64,000 bases of DNA from the NCBI GenBank assembly GCA_024734555.1, contig JANPWX010000438.1, positions 129,695 to 193,694 of the forward strand. Reading direction: 5' to 3'. Positions 32,940 through 47,900 of this stretch are shown here, one piece after another; position 1 is the first letter of the stretch, and every line of letters starts with the position of its first letter. Source of the stretch: Trochalopteron elliotii. Its lineage: Eukaryota; Chordata; Aves; Passeriformes; Leiothrichidae. A model generated the notes under the pieces. That model had not been told where the DNA came from. It made no database searches and worked only from the letters and a program-made list of their open reading frames with translations. The position numbers and the translations under genes are program-made.

Positions 32940-35900
32940 CTGGAGACAGGGAGGTGGATGTAAGTACAGCACAGAGGGCAGCTGGGACACAGAGCCCATC
33001 CAGGCTTTCCCACCCCTTGGAGAGGCTCGCAACAGGAAGGGAATCCTTTCTCCAAAGAAGCAAACCAGCTCCCCCTGCCTGCCTAGCTCAGTCTGGACAG
33101 TGACATGGGCAGGTTTCCTTTTAATGATAAAATAACAGAACATGCTGAGCTAGAAGGGATCATCAATCCAACCCTGTTCCTGCACAGACACCCCAACAAT
33201 CCCACCCTGAGCATCCCTGAGAGCTCCTGCAGCTCTGGCAGCCTTGGGGCTGGGACCATTCCCTGGGGAGCCTGGGCAGTGCCCCAGCAGTCTTGGGGGG
33301 NAGGACAGCAGGGACAGGCTGCAGCACACCCCAGGACAGGGCTGTACCTGCTGGAGCACGTTGCGCTCCCGTAGTGCCATCAGCCGCCTGTGGAGCTCCA
33401 CCAGCTCGTCCGTGTAGGCCTGGAACACAAACAGGGACACGTGGAGGGTCTCAAGGCTGCCAAAGGGATTCCCCAGGGAGGATCAGAAGAACTTGAGGCC
33501 CTTTCAGACATTCCCAATTTTTCCCTTCTTTTTTACTACCTCCTCCTTCTTCTCAAGTACTGGGGGCCTGAAGACTTCCCTTAAATACAAGTGCTCTGAA
33601 GGCCATTTCTTAAAATTTAATGACACTCACACCTGTAACCAGCTCCAAGAACTGGGCAGAATCTTTAAGGACCTTGGCGAGGTGAAGTTCACCTTGCTGA
33701 CCCTCAGTGTGAGCTCCTCATCAGTACATTCTCCTAACTAATACCAGATTACCTGAAAACATCATGTGCATCAGTGACCAAAACCCCAGCAATCTGCATT
33801 TAGGTAAAGAAAAATTCTTGGAGTCCACTGTAAACCTAAACCATCCCAAACCAGAACAGGAAATGAAGGACTGTTCACAGCCTCAACATGTTCATTGTTC
33901 TTGGAGTGGCTTGATTTTTTTCTTAATTTTAGTTTTTAACTAATTTTACATTTTTTTAGACAGCCAACAACAGGTCTGTATCAACAGAACTGATTCACAG
34001 GATCAGTGAATCACTCAATGGACACTGCTCTGCCCTCCTTGGAGGCAAGGAAGGAGGGAATTTCATTGAACAAACAAAGGTTCCAACTAAACCTGCAAAG
34101 CAGAGCATCAAATAATCTTCAATCTATAAGAACAAAGCCAGATTAAACTGCCTTTTAATGAAGTGCCCCAGCACTGCAGCAGTGACCAGGCCATTGGTTC
34201 AGACAAAGGACAAACAAATACAACAATTCCAAGATTTTGCCTATGAACACCACCCGGGGCTCCAGCTATTTAATGTACACAATTTCTGCAGTGTCACTCT
34301 CCAAAGTCTGTCCTTTCAACATCTGGTTTTTGTTAAACTCAAGCTTTTACCCTGCTGAGACAGAACAATGCACAGGCTGGGCTGATTCAGGTGGCTTTGT
34401 GCACAGTGAGGCCCAACTGCTCTGTGAGGCTCAGCTCCTCAATCACGGAATCCTGGAATGGTTTGGGTTGGAAAGGACCTCAAAAACCATCCAGGGACTT
34501 CCACTGTCCCAGGCTGCTCCAAGCCCTGTCCAGCCTGGCCTTGGACACTGCCAGGGATCCAGGGACAGCCACAGCTGCTCTGGGCATCCTGTGCCAGGGC
34601 CTGCCCACCCTCACAGCCAACAATTCCTTCCCAATACCCCATCCAGCCCTGCCCTCTGGCAGTGGGAAGCCATTCCCTGTCTCCTGGCACTCCAGGCCCT
34701 AATGAAAGATGCCTCTCCACAGGACACACCTTGTCATATGTTCCCTTCTTCAGGATCTTCTCTGGCTTGTTACAAGACTCTGGGCTTTTCCTTCCAGATG
34801 CCTGAGGGGAAAAGAAACCAATGACAGAACCAAAATTAGCTCAGGAAACACGGGGGTGTTGCAGCAGCTGGAAAGGGAGGAATCACCAGTCTGCTGAGGA
34901 CAAGAATAGGGAAAACGTGGTGCAAGTGGGAATTTGCAAGGCAGGGACCAGGACAGGTGGGAAGCAGAGCTGTGGGAGGTGGGATTTCATACCTTGTTGT
35001 TTGCTGGGGGCAGCTTCTGCCCAGGAGGAGGCTCCCGGCTGGGCGGGCATGAGTCGGCGCTGTTGTCACTGTCACTGTCACTGAGGCTCAGTCTGAAAAA
35101 CCACCAGCACAGAATGAGCATCACCAGGCAGCAGCAAACTGCCAGCTGAGCCACACAGAGCTCAGTGAAATTCTCCTCTTTATCACAGACTACTGCACTG
35201 CCTGGGAGAATGGGTTGCTGCAGATTCCAAGGATCCCGTTGTTCCCAGCTGATGTCACCTTGCATTCCCAGAGCAGAGAGCTTTAGGTGACACATTACAG
35301 GCAGCAGCTCAACTCTGGCAGACACAAGTCCCCTAGAACAACTAAGCACCACTTCCTTTCACAAACTCAGCAACTCCAGGAATTCCTCCCAGTGTTACAA
35401 AATATCTGTATGAGAGGCTCACTGACACCTCCACAGGCAAAAAATGCATTTACTGTTGCTGCTGGTGTAACCTCTAAAGCTTTTCAATTTATTCTCATTC
35501 TCCTTTGACTCTAACTCAACTGGCTATCCCCTAAAGGTCTACAAAAATACCCTTCAAAGTCACTTCATTCTTGTTTCCCTGATGATGAAAGGTGCAATAA
35601 TGGGTATTTATTTGTTTTGGTAACCACCAGCAGCATTTCCAATGTGCAGCTGCTCTCTGGGCCAAGCATTTGGGTTCAAGTATTCACTGAGACCTCAGGT
35701 TTGGGCTGTAACGGCATTTTCTGAGGGAAGAAGGATGAAGTTCAACTCTTTCCAGGGCATGGAGCAGGAAACAGCTGTCACTGAGTCCAGAGGAGTGGAG
35801 CAGCCAACACAGGGTGAGCAGAGAGTGACTCCTGAGCCCTGTCAGTCCAGGCAGCCAGAGCAGCACACCCTGCCTGTCCCTAATCTCTGCAGATCAAAGT

Positions 35901-38900
35901 GTCACACTCAGCAGCTCTGCAGAGATCTGAGGGTCACAACTGGGTGACTGAAGGGGCTCAGTCAGTGACACCTGCCAGCTCAGCACCTCCCAGTGCCTTC
36001 CCCTCATTGTGCTCTTCAGCCAACCCTGCTGTCACCAGCTCTGCGTCCCCACCCTGTGCTGAGTGACCCCACACATCTGCCCTTCCTCCCCTCCCTCACA
36101 GAGCCCTGTGATTCCTCCCTCCAAAAGGAGAGCACCCTAAAATCCCGAGTGCAGGGTGCACAGAGCCCCCCCAAAGATCTCTGTTCCGGATTTGTCACCA
36201 CCTGGAATCGCGGCTGACGGGGTTGGCTTTGACTGCTGCCTCCTCCCCCGAGGAGCTGTCGTCATCATCCGACTCCTCCGACTGCAGATCCTCCACCATG
36301 GAGCGCAGGGGGCCTGGGGGGACAGGGAATTCAGCCCAGCACAGCTCCACCCAGCCCCAGCACCTCAACTGACACACATCCTGACTCCCAGTGAGATGGG
36401 ACTGGGAGAGGACACCCTGTCCCAGGCTGCAGTTAAAGCAGAGCTGACAAACTTTACAGCTCCCTCCCCTCCCAAATCCTCCCCCTCCCTTCCCAAATGA
36501 GAACAAAAGGACACATTTTTCATGTGTGTGGAGCTGATTTAAATGTCACTGGAGACAGGGGCAGCACAGCATTTGCTGCACTTGGAACATTTAGTGTTGC
36601 CAGTTTCCCTCTCTGGGTTATCAGTGGAGGGATCTGAGAAAGGAGCTGTTACACACTGGCAAAGTGATGAATGGCACATTTTTAATTTTTAATAAAACAT
36701 AGATGAGATTGGAGGAGAACTGTTCTGATTCTACAGATCAGGCAGCAGCAACACATTTATAAACTGAGGCAGAAACTAAAGCCAAAAGGGAAAGAACCAA
36801 ATCCAGAGGGATTCCCTACTCATAAATTAGCTGCCAAGAGAAGAAAAATACTTGTTCATGATGTTATAACATTATTGCCTTTTCTTGCTGAAGCATCACA
36901 GCTCCAACACATGGCTGCATGCAAGAGACTATTACTACAGTGCTGGAAAAGCAGATTTAATTCTCTTGAGCCTTTTAAGGTTACACAAGGAAGGTTCTAA
37001 CAAACTATTTCTTGCAACACACCTTGACTGTGGTTCTGAGATGGCTCGAAATCAGAGTCAGAGCTGGAGTCGGAGCTGGAGCTGGAGTTGGAAGGGCTGG
37101 ACTGGACAGACTTAACCCCCCATAAAAGGGAAACAAAAGAAAAAGAATCTTAATCTTTCTAATCCAGAAAACCAGAGCTTAAAGCACTGTGAGGCAGCAA
37201 CATCTGAGCACTCTGCAGCATCATCCATCACTGAATACACCTCTTGGGGTTACAGAAGAAAACAAAATGTGAGGTGAATAAAAACATTCATGGAAGTCTG
37301 GCAGGATATAGCTCAGCACTCCTGGGAGCAACATCAAGGATTCCCATCAAACCCCTGCACACCACAAGGTTCAAACACCCCAAATGATGATAAGGAGCAC
37401 CTGAAAAACATTTAAATGAAAATTCTTCATTTGAAATGTGATAGATAATCAGCACAGAACCCACAACTACTCAAACCCTCTTAAAAAGTGTATTTATCAT
37501 ACCACCAAGGTCCCCTTGAACCTCAGACTGATCATTGACCATGGAATTACAGAATCATGGAATGATTCGGGCTGGAAAGGACCTTGAAGATGATTTAACC
37601 CAAACCACTGTCCCAGGCTGCTCCAAGCCCTGTCCAGTCTGGCCTTGGGCACTTCCAGGGATCCAGGGGCAGCCACAGCTGCTCTGGGCACCCTGTGCCA
37701 AGGCCTCACTGCCCTCCCAGGGAACAATTCCTTCCCAATATCCCATCCACCCCTGCCCTCTGACAGTGGGAAGCCATTCCCTGTGTCCTGTCCCTCCATC
37801 CCTTATAAACACTTTTTCCTTCCTGCAGGCTCCTTCAGGCACTGGGAGGCCACAATGAGATCACTCTAACACTTCTCCAGTGAACAATCCCAATTCTCTA
37901 CCCCCTTCCTCACAGACATGGATATGTCTATCCCAACTAGTTCACATGACTCCAAAATTAATTCTAAATTATTATTATTATTATATCCTAAACCCAGTTG
38001 TTTCTACACCACTTTGAACGATCCACTGTACTGGCTCCACTTGACTGTGAAAACATAACAGAGACCAACTCAACCCTTGTGACCCCAGCTCTGTCAGCAC
38101 TTGAGAGAAATAGCAGGAGTATCCTGTGCAGTAAGAGTGAGCGAGGAGTAAATGAACTACTGGTAACAGCAGCGTCCAGGAAGGAATTTTGGGTGAGACT
38201 GGGAAATTTTAATCGTAAATCCGATACTGAGCAGCAATCACCTGCAATGGCCTTGGGAACCGCCAGAGGGCAGAAGAGGCCACAGCAACTCCCTCTGCCC
38301 TGAAAGCTCCTAAAATCCCCTTAAAATGGGTTTTTTGGTACTCACGCGGGTTCTAGGCTAAAGATTCTCAAAATATTGTAATATCTTGCCTTTTTAAAAG
38401 TAATTCCCTGTAAATCAGCATTTCAGTTTCACTGTTTCCTTCCTAGGAATCCACTTACTACTACAGCTGCCAAATTCTGATGCTGGAAGATTCACACATA
38501 CCCATTGATAAATAATTTGACACAGGAAGGGTTAATACTAAAAAAAACCTCGAGACAGGCACAAAGAGACACATTGGCAAAGTGGCAGCAGAATTTTTTC
38601 CTCCAAGATCACCCTTCTTTATAATTCCTCACAGATCCCTCCTGTCTGTGCCCAATGCCCACCTTGTCCCCAGCCCAGAGCACTGGGTCCCACGTCCAGA
38701 CCTTCCTTGAACACCTCCAGGGATGGAGACTCACAACCTCTCTGGGCAGCCCCTTTTTGATTCCTGACCACCCTTTCCATGCAGGAATTCTTCCTGGTGT
38801 CCAACCTGAGCCTCCCCTAGCCCATCCTGAGGCCGTTCCCTCTCCTCCTGTCCCTGTTCCCTGGGAGCACAGCCCGACCCCCCCGGCTGTCCCCTCCTGT

Positions 38901-41900
38901 CAGGGAGTTGTGCAGAGCCACAAGGTCCCCCCTGAGCCTCCTCTTCTCCAGGCCCAGCCCCTTTCCCAGCTCCCTCAGCTTCTCCTGGTGCTCCAGACCC
39001 TTTCCCAGCTCCATTCCCTTCCCTGGACACACTCCAGCCCTCCGTGTCCTTCTTGTCTTGAGAGGCCCAGAACTGGACACAGCACTTGACGTGTGGCCTC
39101 AGCAGTGCCAGCACAGAGGGACAATCCCAATCCTGGTCCTGCTGGCCACACCGTCACCCAAGTATTGGCAAGAGTTTCATTATTCCACTGTAAGAAGGGG
39201 GAAAATGTGTCAAAAATGGTTTTACAACCCTTGGGAAGGGTTCAGGAACAAAGGAGGATAATTTAACAATTCCAGAATCAGGTCTATGGGCACTTTGCAG
39301 CAGCCCTGGCTGTTTAGGGGAATTCCAACATGGAAGTGGAGAGCAGAGAGAACAGGCTGTCCAGAGCAGCTGTGGCTGTCCCTGGATCCCTGGCAGTGTC
39401 CAAGACCAGGCTGGATAGGGCTTGGAGCACCCTGGGGTAGTGGAAGGTGTCCCTGTCTATGGCAGGGGGTGGAACTAAATGATATTTAAGGTCCCTTCCC
39501 ACCCAAACCATCCTGGGATTTTATGAATCTTTCAAGCTAACTGAGCACAACTCTTGTATTTGGCCCACAGCTCCAATCCTACATCCCTCATTCCTGGTAA
39601 TCTGCAGCTCTTCCCTTAAAATGACTTCACAGGAGCTAAGTTGTTGGGGATAACCCATCTCTCCTTTTGCCATTAACACCATCAGCTCTTTGAGTCAGGG
39701 GAGGATGCAGCTGGACACGCTCCGTGTGCTCAGTGACTGTCACCGGGATGTGACCAAAGCAACGCCAACAATGGCAAAAAGCAGCTCTGCCTCCCAGCCC
39801 TCCTCTCCCTTTTGTCAGCACTGAGGCAGCCAAGCATGGGGCCAGCTCAGGGAACTGGACTTGATGGGAGAGGAAAAAAAAAAAGAAAAAAGGTTAAAAA
39901 AAACCTAATAAAGGCTAAGTCATTTCTAGCAGGAGCTGAAATAGCAGGAGAAACTCCTTCATCCCTCTGCAGAGTCCCCCTCTGAGCTCCCAGGCCAGCA
40001 GCACAAATGGGAGCAGGGCTGCTCCTCTCCACAGCAGCCTGTAGAGATGTCAGCTGGGAGCCACTGTGGAGCTGCAGCCCCAGAGCTGTTGCACAATCCC
40101 CTGGCTGCAGCAGCAGAGCTGATTTAAGAGTTTCCAGGCCCTGGTCCACCTCCAGCTCAGTGATGTGGCTCCCACACGGCCCCACACACAGCAGTGCCAG
40201 GAGAAACCCTGGAGCTGCACCCAGCAGTGCTGGCAGCAGGGACATCCCCCCAGGGGGCACAAGGACTGCAGAGCCCGGGGGCTGCTGCCAGAGCCCTGTG
40301 CAGCCCTGCCCTGGGGCTCAGGTTCCACAGGAACCTCAGCTGCTGTCAGGGGCAGCTGCCACCACTCCCTGTCTGTCACACAGTGTCCCCAGATCCCCTG
40401 TCCAGCACCCAACAGGAGCTGGGGCCAGGCAGGACAGGCTGCAGCAGATGCTGAGCCCCAGTGTCACAGGCTGTGGTTCCAGGGACAGCCTGGCAGCACC
40501 ATCAGCATTGCTGGGACTGAGAGGGGATGGGGACACCTCGGGGACAAGGAAGGACACCCCAGGGTCAGCACAGTCACAGGTTTGCAGGGAGGGCTGGGCA
40601 CCTGGAACTGAAATGTGGGGCTTGCTGAGCACTGCTCCACTTTGGGTAAAAGGCTAAAAGGGGAGAGGAACTGCCTCTTCTTAATGCCCAACATGCACAG
40701 TTAATCCATCTGGGAAGTAAAGTCATAAAATCCCAGAATGGTTTGGGTGGGAAGGGACCTTAAATACCATTTAGTTCCATCCCCTGCCATGGGCAGGGAC
40801 ACCTTCCACTACCTCAGGGTGCTCTAAGCCCCATCCAGCCTGGCCTTGGACACTGCCAGGGACGTGACTCCTCTGCAGAGTGGAATTAACACTTGTCCAA
40901 TAAACTCTTCTACTGGGAATCCTGCAGAAAAAAACCCTCCCCAACAAACACATCAGTATTTGCTGTATCACAGTGCTGATTAAATCATAATACAAACTGT
41001 CCCTAGAAAATTCATCTTAATAAAATAAACCTTTCTTAAAGTGGTCAGGAGGAACCAGTTCCATAATTCCCATGACATTATCCTGTGAACCCTATTACAA
41101 GATACATGGCTTCTTTAGAACAAATATACAAGTGAAAAGTAGCAAGAGTTTGGATTTGTCTGTCCCTCCTTGCATTTTTTTTGCCTTCTTTTGGAAAACA
41201 CTTTTTAGAAAAGAGAGGATGAGGAATGTTCTCAGTTGTAAAAAGGAAAAAAATATTTAGACAGCTTTTAAAAATAGTAGTACAAGAACATAATTTGTTT
41301 TATGTTTCACAACACAACTTATTTAGATTTAGTGGCATGTGGTTGTATTTCGAGCTTCAGCCAATGGCACATTTCTTACAGGCCATGGTAGGAAGAGGGG
41401 CTTTATTTAAATTTTAATACTGGGTTTTTTCATTACCAAAACTGAGATGATTTCCTTCTTTTCTGAAATAAGATCACTTTCTAAAACATTGCTATGATGA
41501 GCAGAAGGTGTCTCTGTATCTCTTGTAGCTCTGTAGATGTCACTGCAAGGGATGAATGAGGGACCATAACCTTAAACTCTGACTTTTAGGTGACTGCCTG
41601 CAGATAAATCTCAATAAAAGTTTGTATCTGAAACAGGAGCTAAACCACACAGGAGGAACATTTAATATTGACTGGAGTTTCAAAGAAGAATTTTTTTTGA
41701 GATGCAACCCAGCCTAAGCATTTACCAATCTGCTGCTCTATCTTTGACAGATTATTTTAACATCTTTTTCAGGCAGGGATTTAACATCATCCTTCCAAAC
41801 TGGTAAAGAATAAATCCCTACTCACCTCTGACTTGAAAGAAGTTTCATCCTCTGAGTTTGACTCCTCCATTTCCACGGGCTTTTTGACCTCCTTGGCCTC

Positions 41901-44900
41901 GCTCTCAGATTTTACCTTCTCCACTTTGGCATTCATCTTCTCCTTGGTTTGTTTCTTCTCTGGATATGAGGAAGACGAGGTTCTGGGAGATGTCCCCAGG
42001 ACATTCTTTACCCCTTTGGAGCTACTCTTTTTTTGTTTTTTGGCACTAGGCTTTGGTGACTCCACGTTGGAGGGCCTCTTGCTGGAAGACTTTAACTCCG
42101 GCTGTGGCCCCCCCTTTGGAGAGGTGTTCTCCAGTTTGGTCTCCTTCACGGCCAGTTTTGGTTCCTTGAAAGCAGCTTTTGGAGGTGCCTTCTCCTCCTT
42201 AGGCAGTTTGTTCTCAGTTGGTTTTCTGGAGGAGTCCTTCAAAGGCTTGTTCTGTTCTCTCTCAAGGTCTTTGGAGGAGTTTTTGCTCTCAGAGTCTTTC
42301 CTGGGCCTCTCCCTGTGCTCCTTGGTTACTTTATGTGGCTTGGATGCTTTGCTACTTTCCTTGTTTGCATCCTAAAATTCAGCAACAGAAACATGCAAGC
42401 TGGGTATGAAACTGCAGCTCTGCACAGAATGATAAAACACATCCTCATAAATCACATGGCAGCTTTTGTTCCATGCAGAAATCCACCCCCACATGCCCAG
42501 GTAAAACATCCACACTTCCCTCAAGCTGCTGCACACAAACTGGCAGTGAGCAATTCAACATTTAGGAAAGGATGAAACATGTTCTGCTCCTTTCCAGGGT
42601 CTGTCAAAGGTCTAGAAGCATCTCTAGATGTTGAATTCAGGTTTAACCTGAATGCAAACACAGATGCACCTCTCAGGGCACCCTGGAGGAAGAGAAGCAG
42701 GAGAATGTTGTCTCTTTAGCAATTGGCAATTTTCACCAGAGCTCATCTCAGAGCCTTTTATTTCTCTGCTATGTTTTCCAGTGCTTAATTCCTGACCAAA
42801 ATTAAATCAGCCACTAACAGGTAAGTCATCTTCACTCTGTTTCATAACATCAGAAGGCATAACTGAAGTGCCAGAGTGCTTAGAGCCCTGAAGAACACGG
42901 CTATCAGAATTGAATTACACTGGAAAATGAATTGTTGTTAATACCTGTGACTGTTCAGGCTGATAAAGTGCATGTAATCTGCTCCAAAACACATTGCTTG
43001 GGGATTGTTTCTCCCATGTAGGATTATACAAAAATAGCTTCAGTACATAAGGGAAAAAAAGAAAAAAAACTTGAGGTTCTTTGGAAGTCTCAGGACCTGG
43101 CTACTGCTGGAGGCAAACATCCAATCTGGAAAGCACCCGTTGGACCAAGTGAAGCGTACTTGATGTTCTCTCCAGCACTGCCCTGAGGACAGAGGAAGGG
43201 CTGACTTTCCACTCAGCCTTCCTGCCAAGAGGTGCAGGGACTCAGAGTGCAGCTGGGCATGGCAGACAGTGAGAGAGCCACAGACTCCATCCTCAGCATC
43301 GAGGACACAACCAGAACAATCAGACAGGATTTCATCCGCCTTTAAGGAAGATACCATTCACCAAAAATTCCCAGTCTTGCACATTTAATTTTCTTTTCTA
43401 AACTTCCCTGGAGAGAAGTCTATCAGATCATAAAAAAGCCTCCTAAAGGCTGGGAAGTTCCAGACCATTAACTACTGAACTGCAGAGTACAAGGAGGTTC
43501 AGAATTAGCAGCAGCAAGGAACAGCTGCTGAACAAGCTCTCAGCAGCCTGGCCCTGAAAGCCTCCCTCACCTCGGGCTGACCCAAACGTGTGCTGCACTG
43601 ACCTTTGACCCATGGGAGGGTTTGGTCTTCTTGGGATCAGAGAAGGCAGAGAGAGGTATCGTGGGCAGCATTGGATAATCAGGACTTGGCCTTGAAACGG
43701 TCTCTGCTCCTTCTGGCATCACCATTACCTGGGAATAAAGAGGAGGGAAATGATGTCTGTGCAAAGTCGCACGGACTATTAACTATTAACACATGATTAT
43801 GTTAAGCCACTTGCTCAATTAACACACTATTATTCATCTTTTCAGTGTTTTTTTTCCTCGCCTGCTTAAAGGCCATAAAAAGATATTGTCTATGGAATGC
43901 TCAGTTTCAAGGCAACTCCTCAAATACAGAATATTAAACCCACAAAAACTGAAAGGCAGCAATGCAATATCGAGTGTCTTTCCCAAAGGGAATGCCAATA
44001 TTCTTAGCACAGGCAGGCAATAAAGCTCTGGACAAGAACTGTGTGTTCTGCTGCAAATGCTCTTCCCCTGAAAAAGGGTAGGGAGATAAATCTGGAAGGA
44101 ATGAGCAAGGCTTCCTTGGGTTTAGGAGAAGCTGAATTCACTCATTCAGGGGAAAAAGGAAAAAAAACCAGGGCTTGGGTCTCTCCCATCACAAAATCTT
44201 AAGCACTGAGCTTCATGGAACAATTCCCTTACCTTTCCTACATTGTCAGGATAATTCTGTGGAAAACTGCCACCAGAGAAAAGGCATCAAAAGTGATTAA
44301 CAGCTGAAACACCTCAGTACACAAGGACTAAAATACCACACTGTGAAAATCCTAGAAAGCAGATGATGTTCCAGCCACCCTAGGGCTGAAACAAGCACCT
44401 TCCTCTCTCTGCCCAATACAGGAAAGCACTGGCACACAAAGGAACAGGAATCATGGAGTGATTTGGATTGGAAGGGGCCTTAAACCTCATCTTCTCCCAT
44501 TCCCTGCCATGGGCAGGGACACCTCCCACTACCCCAAGTTGCTCCAAGCCCTGTCCAACCTGGCCTTGACATCCTCTGGCTCATTACAAACTTCTTCAAC
44601 TTTGAGGCTTGGATTGATTTGCCCAGATCCTGCAGTTATTTGAGGATTATCCTTTAGAGTCTATTGCTATTCATCACCTTCCCAGATGGAATGGTTCAGC
44701 TACAGTAGCAACCCATACTTTATTGGGCCTTCTAGAGAATATCTATTTTTCCCTCCACACCTGTTTTCACTCTATATTGTCTAATTTTTCAATTTTATTT
44801 TTTTTTTAATTATCTGAGCCACAAGTAGCTGATGCCAGGTTTAGACGTCATTTATTGACCAGGAAGCACTAACTATTATGCTAAAAAATAAAATTAATAA

Positions 44901-47900
44901 GGAATGGTTTGAAAGCCTCTCTCTTTCCTTGAGCTTTTCTGTACTGACCCAGCTCCTGGCACCAAGAAGGTCACAGGTAACTGCAGCTGCCTGACTGACA
45001 GCCTGTAACATCCACAGCAGATGCCACTTTCCAGAGGGGTTTTCTGCTTTGATATTAATGCTCACATTTAAATTGACAAATGAAGTGCCACCAATCACAC
45101 ACCAACAATGGATTGGTTGTGCTGCAAGTGCTGAAGCCCTATAACCAAGAGTCAAAACTGGCTGGGTCATCTTTTAAATGAATGTAGAAAATTGCTTGAA
45201 GCCTGCTGGGCTTAAGGAAACCTCAGAGCAAAACAAGTCCACTGCTTTTAGGATCCCAAAGTGGGCACTTACCCCTCCAGCCCTGATGAGTTTGCGCCTG
45301 AATTCCTTGGTGGGGTTGTTGAAAGTCAGTTTCTCACAACGAAGGTGGTTCACAGGTGGGTTCCCCTCCAGATTTAGGAACAGGTCATACGTGAAACAAA
45401 CCTTTTTGGGCTCCTCCTGAAAACAAGAAAGGCTTTGGGAAACAGGAAGAAGCTTGGGAAGCACACTAAGTCTGGGGATCCAAACAGTCACTCCTGAAAA
45501 TCCCAAATAAACCACCAAGCGTTGCACTCATGGAGTTTTTCACCATGAGATCAGAGAGCTGGAAATTAAACTATTTGTGCTTGAGGTTAACATTGTTCAT
45601 CAGGAACTCAGGCATGAGGCTTCCCACAGCAAAAGCAATGCATGGACACAGATTTTGACTGAAAATTGTCTGTTTAAAGCTGTTCAAATCTCCCCAGAAA
45701 AGCAGATTCACAAGCTTTATGCACTACTGTTTTCACCAAAATTCACATCCTATCTCCTTTGGGAAGCAACTCTAAGTATCAATACTAAGAAAAGCATAAT
45801 CCTTTTTGAGAGAAGGAACAACTTCTGAACTCCCAGGATCTCTGCGGGCACCGAGAAAAGATTAAACGCCAACGGGAAAAGGATGGCTTGGTTTGTAAAA
45901 TCCTTTTCAATATGCATATTGCAGGGGCTGAATGGGAAGATATCCCAGGCTTTTGAACTTTCCAAGGGCACTTTCACCCGAGCAATGTGGAGTTTTGTAT
46001 GCGTGGTGGGGGGATCATCTGCGCCTCACTGCCTCTGTTCCACCTGCTGCGTTCGCAGCACAGAATGGAAGAAATCCCCCCCCCCCTTTTCCCCACCCCC
46101 TCCAAAACTGCAAATACTCCTCTTGTGTATTGCAAATACCGACAGGACACTGCCTGGTGTTTCCTGCAGTTTGCATTTCCAAGCTGGAAATTCAATGTGG
46201 CAAGAGAGACTCTGCTGGGAAGCCCAGCGAGGCCGGCAGTGCCCTGCGCATTTCCATGAATGCATCCCACGTGCCTCATTCCCTGTGCAGCACTGAGCAG
46301 CTGCACAGCAGTCTTTTCCAGAATTCCCATCCAGCAGCTCCATTTCCTGGTGCAGTGGCATTGTTGGATGGGAACAGGCGCTGCAGGCTCTCAGCCTCAG
46401 CCATTACATTTGCTGAAAATAGGTTGAAACTGCTTCAGACCACCCCGGCTCCTGCTGTTTGCTCCAGAGGCCATTCCTCGGACAAACTACAGCTCTAACA
46501 ATACAAAGGGTGGTAGCTACACCTGGTTTATATCAAAATCAGTACCCTGAGCTCATCTAGGAGTCGACATCCTGGATCCTCATCCTCAAACACGGGCAGG
46601 CATCAACAGACACAGAGAAGAGCCTCAGATTAACATGCTGCCTATGCCAGGTCTTCAGACCCTCTTTTGGCAAAGTTCTAAAGAATCCACATGCTCCTGA
46701 AACGAGTTTACTAAAACAGACAGATGAGAGGAAAAAGAAAAATCCTTGCAAAATCCACTGCCCTGTCATTTGCCTGCTTTCCATGCCCGTTCTCATTAAC
46801 GGAATCATTAGCGAGCTCTGCGTGTGCACTCACTGCAGTTCAAACAGCAGCTGCACAGGGTCCCTCAAAGCCTAATAAACTGAAATGAAGGATGAATAGA
46901 AATCCAAATATGGCCTAATAATGGCTTCTAAAATGCCTTCCCTGGTTTACAACAGAGTAAATAATCTTGGCTCTATCAGCAAGCGCAGGCTTTGGTCAGG
47001 AGATGTTTTGCCATCCCATTACCAGCTCTGCTTTGTCATTTGCCCATTTGCTTTCCAAGCAGGAGAGAGGCAGCAGATCCCTCTCCCTCTCACCCTGGGT
47101 ATCCCATTTTTTGGTGCTTTTTTCACGAGCACCGAAATATTTATCATGTGTCTGTTGAATTTTTGTAGAATTAAGGCAGTTTTTCAATGTGATATTCTTC
47201 CAGCTCAGAGATCACAACTGCCCTGGGAATGAGCCCCAGCAGAGTGCCCTGACCATTAAAATCTCCTTTGTATCCCCCAGGCCATAAGGAGCCCCCCACC
47301 CCCCCAGTGAATAGTTGAGATTACAGCACTCCTAAAAGAACCACCACAAAAGTCTCAAAGCAAAAAGCTGCAAATAAACATTCTTTCCTTTACTGCCCTC
47401 ACTGCCCAGCTAATGATTACAGCTCAGGCCACTCCAAAGCTTAATCCATCCGGTCCTCCCTAAAAGGTTCTTCCCCCCCAAACAACCATCAAGGGGAAGA
47501 AGGGGGGGAGGAGAAACCCAAGGAAAATCTCTCTCAATTGACCCAGACCTACCCATCCTCTAAGTTTAAATGGAAAGCCAGGCTGAGTCCACAGTGCCAC
47601 ACTTCAAAGCCTTTCTCAACAACATGTTGGGATCCACACATCCTGCTGCTGGGAGCTGCAACCCAGAGTAGGTTCTTTCTCACCCTACAAACTTTGGTAC
47701 AGACAATCTTACACATCGTTCATGTACTCCTGCTTCAGTAGCAACTACAGACACAAGCCAAGTTTTGCTCTTAGGTAATTCCACCTTCTGATATTCCTTG
47801 ATGTCTATCAGAAAAACTGACAAGGGAAGACACTTTGCTTCTCCCAAGACCATAAGCTTTTCTAAAGGGGACTACATCCAAGAAAAGCTTTAAAATGTCC

